Assembly (NCBI GenBank): GCA_035513995.1
Contig: DATKBL010000055.1
Span: 1 to 21,285, forward strand
Length of the DNA: 21,285 nucleotides
Source of the DNA: DASUTW01 sp035513995
GTDB lineage: Bacteria > Actinomycetota > UBA4738 > CALAEC01
Direction of reading: 5' to 3'
The translations under genes were made by a program, and so were the position numbers. Under the pieces are notes generated by a model. That model was given only the letters and a program-made list of their open reading frames with translations. It was not told the origin of the DNA and made no database searches. Below, piece by piece: positions 6,840 through 14,372 of this stretch (positions are counted from its first letter, which is position 1; every line of letters starts with the position of its first letter).

Positions 6840-8152
6840 GGCGCGTCCCTCCCCAGGATCACGGCCACGTCGGCGTCGCCCAGTAGACCCGGCCCCGCCT
6901 GGCGCATCGGCAGGTCGGGGAAGTACCCGGCCACGACCTCGGCCTGCGCCTCGGCCCCCGCCGCGAAGACGATCTCGCTCGTGGCCCGGGGAGGGCGCTC
7001 GTCGCGGGCCAGCACGATGAAGCCCGCGTCGCGCAGGAGGTCCTCGGCTCGCGAGGCCGCTCCGAGCGACCCCGCCTGGACCACCTTCGTGGCGATCTGC
7101 GCGGGCGACGGGGGGAGCTCGCCCGACGGCGCGGTGCCGAGGTCGCCCAGCGGTCGGTCCTCGCGCAGCCTGCGGAACAGCTCCTCGGCCTCAGGGAGCA
7201 TCTCCACGAAGGATGGGCCCGCCACGCCGGGCACGACCCTGAGGTCCACGGTGGAGGCGCCCGTGGGGTCCTCCTCGGCCAGGCCCTCGAGCTCGCGACC
7301 GTAGTCGAGGAGGTCCGTCACCGTGAGCCCCTGGTCGGTCCGGACGGTCCCGGCCACCGCCCGGACGAGGTCGGGGACCCTGGTCACCGACCCCAGCGAG
7401 AAGAGCTTGTTCGTCACCGCCCGGATGAACTGCTGCTGGCGCGCGATGCGCGCGAAGTCGGGGATCAGGTCGCCCTCGACGCTCCGGGCGCGGACGAAGG
7501 CGAGGGCGGTGTCGCCGTCCATGTCGTAGCAGCCGGCCTGGGGAAGGTTCAGCTCGGCCGTCTCGTCGATCATCGGCCGGTCCACGCACACCTCCACGCC
7601 CCCCAGGGCCTCGACGATCGCCCGGAAGCTGTTGAAGTTCACCTCGATGTAGTGGTGGATCGGGATGCCGGTCAGGTCGTGCACCGTCCGCACCGCGAGG
7701 TTCGGCCCTCCCAGCATGAACGCCGCGTTGATCTTCTCCTGCCCGTGCCCCGGGATCTCGACGAGCAGGTCCCGCGGAAGGTGGAGCAGCACCGCGCGCT
7801 CCTCCTCGGGGTCGAAGTGGGCCAGGATGATCGTGTCGGAGCGCTCGCCGTCCACCATCTCGGGCGTGCCCTTCCGCTCCTGCTCCTCCGCGGAGAGCCC
7901 CTCCCGCGTGTCGCTGCCCAGGATCAGGACGTTGATCGGGTCGAGCGGCTCCTCGGGCTCTTCCTCGAGGCCGCGGAGCTCGTCCTCCGGCACGCGCTCG
8001 ATCTGGGTGTCGGCGTACCAGAGGAAGCCCAGCGCGGCGGAGGACGCCGCGAACGTCACGAGCGTGATCACGCCGGCCAGCACCAGGCCCGCGTTCCGCG
8101 CCCGCCGCTCGGTGAGCAGCCGACGCTTCCCGGTAGGCTTGGTCTCGCTCAC
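6836..8152 (-). CDS. LytR-CpsA-Psr (LCP) family wall glycopolymer transferase with C-terminal LytR_C domain
   Basis: LCP proteins move lipid-linked glycopolymers onto peptidoglycan or another wall acceptor at the outer membrane face. The 438-aa protein has a basic N-terminus, one membrane anchor (about residues 22-46, VLAGVITLVTFAASSAALGFLW), then the LCP domain: ILGSDTRE, RSDTIILAHFD, LPRDLLVEIPGHGQEKINAAF and, near the end, ALAFVRAR. The Asp and Arg residues that bind the polyprenyl phosphate are present. A LytR_C domain follows (VVQAGSLGAASRAEDLLRDAGF onward). The start chosen is GTG 8152, 8 nt after TACCCT; a TTG at 8161 is possible. First gene of the operon with rmlA and the GT4 gene, so it may attach the rhamnose-type glycan exported by the neighbouring ABC system. 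Confidence 0.9.
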   Translation of the reverse strand: MSETKPTGKRRLLTERRARNAGLVLAGVITLVTFAASSAALGFLWYADTQIERVPEDELRGLEEEPEEPLDPINVLILGSDTREGLSAEEQERKGTPEMVDGERSDTIILAHFDPEEERAVLLHLPRDLLVEIPGHGQEKINAAFMLGGPNLAVRTVHDLTGIPIHHYIEVNFNSFRAIVEALGGVEVCVDRPMIDETAELNLPQAGCYDMDGDTALAFVRARSVEGDLIPDFARIARQQQFIRAVTNKLFSLGSVTRVPDLVRAVAGTVRTDQGLTVTDLLDYGRELEGLAEEDPTGASTVDLRVVPGVAGPSFVEMLPEAEELFRRLREDRPLGDLGTAPSGELPPSPAQIATKVVQAGSLGAASRAEDLLRDAGFIVLARDERPPRATSEIVFAAGAEAQAEVVAGYFPDLPMRQAGPGLLGDADVAVILGRDAP

Positions 8153-8160
8153 GATGGTCA

Positions 8161-8166
8161 AGGGTA
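8161..8166 (-). promoter_or_regulatory. Candidate -10 box TACCCT for the LCP-rmlA-glycosyltransferase operon
   Basis: TACCCT on the minus strand ends 8 nt before the GTG at 8152, with no Shine-Dalgarno. A second TACCCT lies at 8173-8178 and would suit the TTG start at 8161. No convincing -35. The site lies in the 27-bp gap to the divergent acyl-CoA synthetase gene. Confidence 0.4.
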
Positions 8167-8179
8167 CCTGGGAGGGTAG

Positions 8180-10120
8180 ATGAGCGACATCGTGTGGGAG
8201 CCCACCGAGGAGATCGTCGAGCGGGCGAACGTCACGCGCTTCATGCGCGCCCACGACATCGAGACGTACGAGGAGCTCGTGCGCCGCTCCCAGGACGACG
8301 TGGAGTGGTTCTGGGACGCGGTCGTCGCGGATCTCGACATCCCCTTCCTCGAGCCCTACGAGCACGTGCTCGACGTGAGCGATGGGGTCCCGTGGGCTCG
8401 ATGGTTCGTGGGCGGGAAGATCAACCTGGCCCACGTGACGTGCGACCGCTGGGCCGAGGAGACGCCCGACGCCGTCGCCGTGCTGTGGGAGGGCGAGGAC
8501 GGCCCCGTGCGCTCGGTCACCTATCGGGAGCTGCGGGAGATGGCCGACCGCCTGGCGGGCGGCCTGGCCTCGCTGGGTGTGGTCGAGCGAGACGCGGTGG
8601 GGATCTTCATGCCCATGGCGCCCGAGACGGTGGCCGCCGTGCTCGCCTGCGCCAAGCTCGGCGCCGTCTACCTCCCCATCTTCTCCGGCTACGCGGCCGA
8701 CGCGGTAGCCACGCGCCTGCGCGACGCCGACGCCAAGGTGCTGCTGACGGCCGACGGCTTCCCCCGGCGTGGGGCACAGGTGGCGATGAAGGAGACCGCT
8801 GACGAGGCGGCCGACGCCTCACCCACCGTCGAGAAGGTGATCGTGTGGTCCCGCCTGGGTCGCGATGACCTGCCCTGGCGCCCGGAACGTGATGTCAGGT
8901 GGGAGGAACTGACCGCGCAAGCATCTCCCTCGTATGAGACGAAGGCGCTGGACAGCGAGCACCCCCTTTTCATCGCCTACACCAGCGGGACCACCGGGCG
9001 GCCCAAGGGCTCCGTCCACGTCCACGGCGGCTTCACCGTGAAGATCGCCGAGGAGGTCGCCTATCAGACCGACGTGCGACCCGGCGACATCCTGTTCTGG
9101 GTGTCCGACCTCGGATGGATCATGGGCCCCTGGGAGATCACCGGCGCAGGCGCGCTCGGGGCCACCGTCTTCCTCTACGAGGGCGCGCCGAACCACCCGG
9201 AGCCCGACCGCCTCTGGGACATGGTCGAGCGCCACCGGATCACCCACCTCGGGATCTCCCCCACCCTGATCCGCGCCCTGATCCCCGCCGGGGACGAGTG
9301 GGTCGAGCAGCACGATCTCTCCTCGCTCCGGATCCTCGGCTCCACCGGCGAGCCCTGGAACCCCGAGCCCTACCTGTGGTTCCTGGAGAAGGTCGGCGGC
9401 GGCCGCTGCCCGATCATCAATCTCTCGGGCGGCACCGAGATCGGCGCGTGCTTCCTCTCGCCGCTCCCGATCAACTCACTCAAGCCGGCGACCCTGCGAG
9501 GCCCGGCGCTTGGCATGGCGATGGACGTGTGGGGGCCCGACGGGAAGGCGGTCGGCCCCGGCGAGGTCGGCGAGCTCGTGTGCACGAAGCCCTGGCCGGC
9601 GATGACGCGGGGGGTGTGGGGCGACCCCGAACGCTATCTCGAGACCTACTGGTCTCGGTGGCCCGACGTCTGGGTCCACGGCGACTGGGCCAGCGTGGAC
9701 GAGGACGGCTTCTGGTTCCTCCACGGGCGCAGCGACGACACGATGAACATCGCGGGGAAGCGCCTGGGGCCGGCGGAGGTGGAGTCGGCCCTCGCCGAGC
9801 ATCCGCTCGTGGCGGAGTCCGCGGCGGTGGGCGTGCCGCACGAGGTCAAGGGCGAGGCGATCTGGTGCTTCGTGGTGACGAAGCCGGGGGCGGAGCTCGG
9901 GGACGAGCTGGCCGACGAGCTGAAGAGCGTCGTCGTCGAGCACCTGGGGAAGGCTTACAAACCCGACCGGATCGTGTTCGTGGACGAGCTGCCCAGGACC
10001 CGCTCAGCGAAGATCCTGCGGAGGGCGATCCGGGCCGCGGTGGCCGGCCAGGACCCGGGCGACCTCTCCAGCCTGGAGAACCCCGCGGCCCTGGAGAGGA
10101 TCCGCGCGACGCTCGGCTAG
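8180..10120 (+). CDS. Acyl-CoA synthetase, AMP-forming (acetyl-CoA synthetase-like)
   Basis: Activates a carboxylic acid to its acyl-CoA through an acyl-AMP. The 646-aa length and the N-terminal Acs cap (WFVGGKINLAHVTCDRW) place it next to acetyl-CoA synthetase. Motifs are YTSGTTGRPKG (267-277), which binds ATP, the A5 motif NLSGGTEIG (414-422), YWSRWPDVWVHGDWASVDEDG, the hinge GRSDDTMNIAGKRLGP, and the catalytic lysine Lys611 in TRSAKILRR. True Acs has WWQTETG in A5, where the second Trp limits the pocket to acetate; here the residues are NLSGGTEIG, so a larger acid is likely. Residue 610 is Ala where Acs usually has Gly. ATG 8180 follows GGGAGGG by 3 nt. Its TAG stop shares the four bases CTAG with the convergent thioesterase. 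The exact substrate is unknown. Confidence 0.92.
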   Translation: MSDIVWEPTEEIVERANVTRFMRAHDIETYEELVRRSQDDVEWFWDAVVADLDIPFLEPYEHVLDVSDGVPWARWFVGGKINLAHVTCDRWAEETPDAVAVLWEGEDGPVRSVTYRELREMADRLAGGLASLGVVERDAVGIFMPMAPETVAAVLACAKLGAVYLPIFSGYAADAVATRLRDADAKVLLTADGFPRRGAQVAMKETADEAADASPTVEKVIVWSRLGRDDLPWRPERDVRWEELTAQASPSYETKALDSEHPLFIAYTSGTTGRPKGSVHVHGGFTVKIAEEVAYQTDVRPGDILFWVSDLGWIMGPWEITGAGALGATVFLYEGAPNHPEPDRLWDMVERHRITHLGISPTLIRALIPAGDEWVEQHDLSSLRILGSTGEPWNPEPYLWFLEKVGGGRCPIINLSGGTEIGACFLSPLPINSLKPATLRGPALGMAMDVWGPDGKAVGPGEVGELVCTKPWPAMTRGVWGDPERYLETYWSRWPDVWVHGDWASVDEDGFWFLHGRSDDTMNIAGKRLGPAEVESALAEHPLVAESAAVGVPHEVKGEAIWCFVVTKPGAELGDELADELKSVVVEHLGKAYKPDRIVFVDELPRTRSAKILRRAIRAAVAGQDPGDLSSLENPAALERIRATLG

Positions 10121-10626
10121 GCGGAGGTCTCGCGAGCCTTCTCGATCGCCTCCTTGCGGGCGAGGCGGGCCTCGCGGCGGAGCCTGGCCTCGCGCTGGCG
10201 CTGGCGCTCCTCGTCGGTCTGGGGCTCCAGGGGCGGGACCGGCCGGGGCTCGCCGTCGGCGTCCAGCGCCACGAACACCAGGTACGCGCTCGAGGTGTGC
10301 TTCACGTTCCTCGTCTGGAGGTTCTCGGCTTCCACCCGCACCCCCACCTCCATCGAGCTCGTGAACGCCTCGTTCACCGTGGCCTTCACGGTGACTACGT
10401 CCCCCACGTACACGGGCTCGAGGAACGACATCTCGTCCATCGCGGCCGTCACCACCGGGCCCTCCGAGTGCTTGATCGCGGCGAGGCCTGCCGCGTTGTC
10501 CACCATCTTCATGATCACGCCGCCGTGGACGTTCCCCATGAGGTTGGCGTCGGTGACCTGCATCTGGTCGACGAGCTCGACCCGCGACTCGCCCGGCGTC
10601 TTGGAGCGCATCTCCGCGTCAGCCAC
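10117..10626 (-). CDS. Acyl-CoA thioesterase, hotdog fold (YciA/ACOT7 type)
   Basis: Hydrolyses acyl-CoA to free acid and CoA. The 169-aa protein has one hotdog domain with the segment DANLMGNVHGGVIMKMVDNAAG (25-46), where Asn/Asp and the HGG helix start form the active site, followed by DEMSFLEPVYVGDVVTVKATV, typical of the YciA/ACOT7 group. After residue 135 comes a strongly charged helical tail (Arg/Glu/Ala rich, to residue 168) that could be a coiled coil. The GTG at 10626 has GAAGG 6 nt upstream and overlaps the dehydrogenase end by 8 nt; an ATG five codons later lacks proper spacing. Last gene of the thiolase-dehydrogenase operon. Its stop overlaps the acyl-CoA synthetase stop tail to tail. 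It may release CoA or make free acids. Confidence 0.9.
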   Translation of the reverse strand: MADAEMRSKTPGESRVELVDQMQVTDANLMGNVHGGVIMKMVDNAAGLAAIKHSEGPVVTAAMDEMSFLEPVYVGDVVTVKATVNEAFTSSMEVGVRVEAENLQTRNVKHTSSAYLVFVALDADGEPRPVPPLEPQTDEERQRQREARLRREARLARKEAIEKARETSA

Positions 10627-11772
10627 CGAGCGCCTTCGCGATCTGGCGCGCGATCACGACCCGCTGGATCTGGTTCGTGCCCTCGTAGAGCTGGGTGATC
10701 TTCGCGTCGCGCATCATCCGCTCGACGCCGTACTCGCGCATGTAGCCGTAGCCGCCGAGCACCTGGACGGCGTCGGTGGTGACCTGCATCGCGGTGTCGC
10801 TGGCGTGGGTCTTGGCGATCGAGGCCAGGTACGTCAGCCGGGGATCCTGCGCGTCGCAGGCCGCCGCCGCCTTGTAGGTCAGGAGTCGCGCGGCCTCGAC
10901 CTGGATCGCCATGTCGGCCAGCAGGAACTGGACGCCCTGGAGGTCGCCGATGGGCGCGCCGAACTGCTCCCGCTCGCGCGAGTAGCGCGCCGCCGCCTCG
11001 AAGGCTCCCTGCGCGATCCCGAGCGCCTGGGCGGCGATCGTGGGCCTGGAATAGTCGAGCGTCCGCATCGCGTGGGAGAAACCCTGTCCCTCGTCGCCGA
11101 TCAGACGGTCCCCGGGGAGCTCCACGTTCTCGAAGTACAGCTCGCGAGTGGGCGAGCCGCGGATCCCCATCTTCCGCTCGGACTTCCCCACCGAGAACCC
11201 GGCGTCGTCGTCGTGGACCACGAACGCCGAGATCCCCTTCGAGCGCTCCTCGGGGTCGCGCGTGGCGAAGACCGTGACGCGGTCGGAGACCCCGGCGTTC
11301 GTGATGAAGCGCTTCGCTCCGTTCAGGCGGAAGCCCGAGTCGGCCCGCTCGTAGCGCGTCTGCATCGAGATCGCGTCCGAGCCCGCGCCGGGCTCGGTGA
11401 GCCCGTAGGACATCTGGTGCTCGCCGCGGCTGATGCCTCCGAGCAGGTCGTCCTTCTGCTCCTTCGTCCCCGCCAGCATCACCGGGATCGCTCCGAGCCG
11501 CGACACGAGCGGGATCAGCGAGACGCTCGCCGAGGCCCGCGCCACCTCCTCGACGAGGACCGCCACGCTCAGCGAGCCGCCGCCCGCGCCGCCGTGCTCC
11601 TCCGGATAGCCCACGGCCATCAGCTCGCTCTCGACCAGCACCTGATGCACGTCGTGGGGGAACTCGTCGGTGGCGTCGATCTCGGCCGCCCTCGGGGCGA
11701 TCCGCTCGTCGCAGACCTCGCGGGCCGCCTTCCGGAAGAGCTCGAGCTCCTCGGGGAGCGAGAACGGCTCCA

Positions 11773-11773
<1 letters not shown>
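10619..11773 (-). CDS. Acyl-CoA dehydrogenase (FAD)
   Basis: Introduces the trans-2 double bond in an acyl-CoA, passing electrons to electron-transfer flavoprotein. The 384-aa protein has the usual order: N-terminal helices (PEELELFRKAAREVC), the middle beta domain with YGLTEPGAGSDAISMQT and KRFITNAGVSD, and the C-terminal helices with REQFGAPIGDLQGVQFLLADM, QVLGGYGYMREYGVERMMRD and LYEGTNQIQR. The catalytic base is Glu364 in YEGTNQ, the position used by short/medium-chain and butyryl-CoA type enzymes. ATG 11773 overlaps the thiolase stop as TGATG. Together with the thiolase and thioesterase it forms a compact acyl-CoA operon. Chain length cannot be read from the sequence; glutaryl-CoA or isovaleryl-CoA enzymes look alike at this level. 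Confidence 0.95.
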
Positions 11774-12954
<1,181 letters not shown>

Positions 12955-12984
12955 CGGTCGTGCTCCTTTCGCGGCTCGGGGTCC

Positions 12985-12990
12985 ATTCTA
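12985..12990 (-). promoter_or_regulatory. -10 box TAGAAT for the thiolase operon
   Basis: TAGAAT on the minus strand, 30 nt ahead of the thiolase ATG, leaves room for a leader with AAAGGAG. The 30 nt upstream are almost pure G+C and contain no recognisable -35. It is one of the few AT-rich hexamers in this 120-bp divergent gap. Confidence 0.5.
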
Positions 12991-13074
12991 CGCGCGCCGC
13001 CCCGCCCCGCCGGTGCTTGCTCCGCGCCTTCCCGGGGATGCGAGGCTTCGCCCGACGACCCGAAGCAGGAGACC

Positions 13075-13713
13075 GTGGACCTGCTTGCCAAGATCGACGC
13101 CCTGATCGACGAGCACCACCTGCTGACCCACCCCTTCTACACGAGATGGGTGGCCGGAGACCTGCCGATCGAGGCGATCCGCGACTACGCCCGCCGGTAC
13201 TACGCGTTCGAGTCGGCCTTCCCCAGGTTCCTCTCCGCGATCCACTCGAAGACGGAGCGTCGGGATCTCCGCCAGCACCTGCTGGAGAACCTCTGGGACG
13301 AGGAGCACGGTGAGGAGAACCACGCGGAGCTGTGGCTCCGGTTCGCGGAGGCCGTGGGAGTCGGGCGGGAGGACGTCCTCGGCGCCGAGCGGGGCGTGGC
13401 CGCCGAGCGCCTGGTCGAGAGCTATGAGCGGGCGGCAAGGTCGCCGGTGGCCGGCGTGGCGGCGATCCACGCGTACGAGCGGCAGGTGCCCGCGGTGGCC
13501 CGGGCGAAGATCGACGGGCTCCGCGAGCACTACGGGATCGAGGAGGGCCTGACGTTCTGGGAGGTCCACGAGCGGCTCGATGTTGAGCACGCGGAGGCCG
13601 AGCGCGCCATCCTCGCCGAGGTCGGCGCCGACGACCCCGAGGCGGCGGTCGAGGCCACCCGGGAGGCGCTCGACGCCTGGTGGGGCTTCCTCGACTCGGT
13701 GGACGTCGCGTAG
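13075..13713 (+). CDS. CADD-family di-iron protein, probable self-sacrificing p-aminobenzoate synthase
   Basis: A 212-aa all-helical protein of the TenA/PqqC/heme oxygenase-like fold. It lines up from its first residue with Chlamydia trachomatis CADD, which makes p-aminobenzoate for folate by cutting up its own Tyr27, with Lys152 as amino donor. Corresponding residues here are Tyr22 (in THPFYTRW) and Lys145 (in RAKIDGL). All six CADD metal ligands have counterparts: Glu76, His83, Glu135, His165, Asp169 and His172. The alignment is from memory, but motifs and spacing agree well. The GTG at 13075 was chosen because it gives the same N-terminus as CADD; AGGAG lies only 3 nt before it. Divergent from the thiolase operon; no folate gene is nearby. 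The family call is strong; the activity is inferred. Confidence 0.85.
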   Translation: MDLLAKIDALIDEHHLLTHPFYTRWVAGDLPIEAIRDYARRYYAFESAFPRFLSAIHSKTERRDLRQHLLENLWDEEHGEENHAELWLRFAEAVGVGREDVLGAERGVAAERLVESYERAARSPVAGVAAIHAYERQVPAVARAKIDGLREHYGIEEGLTFWEVHERLDVEHAEAERAILAEVGADDPEAAVEATREALDAWWGFLDSVDVA

Positions 13714-13745
13714 GACGAGGCGCCCGCCGCAACCCCCCCCCACCT

Positions 13746-13785
13746 GGGGTCCCGATCGGGGCCGCGCGGTGATGATCCGGACCCC
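13746..13785. repeat. Imperfect palindrome, copy A of a repeated element
   Basis: The outer arms GGGGTCC and GGACCCC pair, then GATC pairs with GATC after one mismatch, around a CCGCGCGG core. The sequence from about 13749 to 13800 resembles 13877 to 13930, so the palindrome is part of a direct repeat of about 50-55 bp. As RNA it would fold to a strong hairpin about 33 nt downstream of the CADD-like stop, possibly a 3' end stabiliser or terminator lacking a U-tract. Confidence 0.7.
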
Positions 13786-13877
13786 CGTGTCGGGGCCCCG
13801 AACCGCCTCCGCGACGAACCCTAGAGCGTCCCGCTCAGCGGCGAGGCCCGTCGCGGCCACACGGACGAAGCGAGGGT

Positions 13878-13911
13878 GTCCCGATCGTGGCCGCGCGGCC
13901 ACGATCGGGAC
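13878..13911. repeat. Perfect 34-bp palindrome, copy B of the repeated element
   Basis: Every base pairs: 17-nt arms starting GTCCCGATCGTGGCCGC and meeting at the centre with no spacer. Two further pairs lie outside one mismatch on each side (13875-13876 with 13913-13914). It contains two CGATCG sites. Copy B looks like a perfected version of copy A. It could be a protein-binding site for a dimer, a REP-type element, or a hairpin in either transcript. Confidence 0.9.
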
Positions 13912-13917
13912 CCCGGT

Positions 13918-13953
13918 GGGGGGCCGAGGGGAGGCCGAGGGGGCCGAGGGGGG
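13918..13953 (+). other. G-quadruplex-type tract
   Basis: Four runs of at least four G (13918-13923, 13928-13931, 13939-13943, 13948-13953) are separated by loops of 4, 7 and 4 nt, each ending CCGA. The pattern meets the usual G4 rule on the plus strand. It lies 57-92 nt ahead of the winged-helix gene start. The tract looks like a slipped tandem of GGGGCCGAGG. Folding is predicted, not shown. Confidence 0.65.
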
Positions 13954-14009
13954 ATCGGAAGGCCCGCACGCGCCCACGTTCGTGTCAGTGCCGGATGGTA
14001 GGAAGGCGC

Positions 14010-14372
14010 GTGACCGAGCCCGACCTCGAGCGCCTCTACGAGGAGCTCTTCGACCCGCCGGGGCAACCCCCGGCGCTGCCGGCGGAGCGGCCCCTCGACC
14101 ACGTCCTCGCCAGCCGCACCCACGTCCGTGTCCTCCGGGTGCTCCTGACGCTCGACCGTCACCTCAACCTCAGCGGCCGAGGGGTGGCCGAGCGAGCCGA
14201 GGTGGCACGAGCGAGAACGCTCACCGTCCTCCGACATCTCGCATCGCTGGGGGTCGTGACGATCAACCAGACCCCCCACGCAGCGATCTACCGGGTCGAC
14301 GACCGAAGCTCCCTGGTGCCCGGTCTCCGCTCCCTGTTCTTGTGGGAGCGTGACAACCAGAACGCGACCTAG
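14010..14372 (+). CDS. Small winged-helix DNA-binding protein
   Basis: A 120-aa protein of unknown role. The N-terminal 30 residues are acidic and proline-rich (ERLYEELFDPPGQPPALP). Residues 34-95 look like a winged helix: SRTHVRVLRVLLTL, then LSGRGVAERAEVARARTLTVLRHLASLG with a plausible recognition helix at ARARTLTVLRHL, then the wing VVTINQTPHAAIYRVD, in the style of MarR/ArsR-like transcription factors. The GTG at 14010 is preceded closely by AGGAAGG; an ATG five codons upstream (13995) is the alternative. It follows the palindrome and G-run region, which could hold its own operator. Its TAG stop shares CTAG with the convergent FtsH-like gene. A nucleotidyltransferase-associated HTH is another possibility, but no such partner is nearby. 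Confidence 0.68.
   Translation: MTEPDLERLYEELFDPPGQPPALPAERPLDHVLASRTHVRVLRVLLTLDRHLNLSGRGVAERAEVARARTLTVLRHLASLGVVTINQTPHAAIYRVDDRSSLVPGLRSLFLWERDNQNAT

Larger units (their letters stand above)
13714..14009. other. Non-coding stretch with two palindromic repeats and a G-run tract
   Basis: This 296-bp gap between the CADD-like gene and the winged-helix gene is the longest without a gene. It holds two related GC-rich palindromes (13746-13785 and 13878-13911), 129 bp apart centre to centre, then four G-runs (13918-13953). Open frames cross it, but they encode only repeats of the palindrome itself. No T-tract follows either palindrome and no clear promoter for the downstream gene was found. Confidence 0.7.

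Noticed and set aside
9115..10698. Plus-strand frame of over 500 codons across the synthetase end and the thioesterase
   Set aside because: It runs out of frame through two recognised genes and has Arg/Gly/His-rich composition with no motif.
13878..13911. Rho-independent terminator for the CADD-like gene
   Set aside because: The stem is strong but no T-tract follows on either strand, and it lies 165 bp past the stop; kept as a repeat instead.
12988..13977. Long minus-strand open frame over the CADD-like gene and the repeat region
   Set aside because: It is antisense to a recognisable protein, and its N-terminal part only translates the two palindrome copies (repeated TARPRSG/AARPRSG). The high G+C content keeps such frames open.
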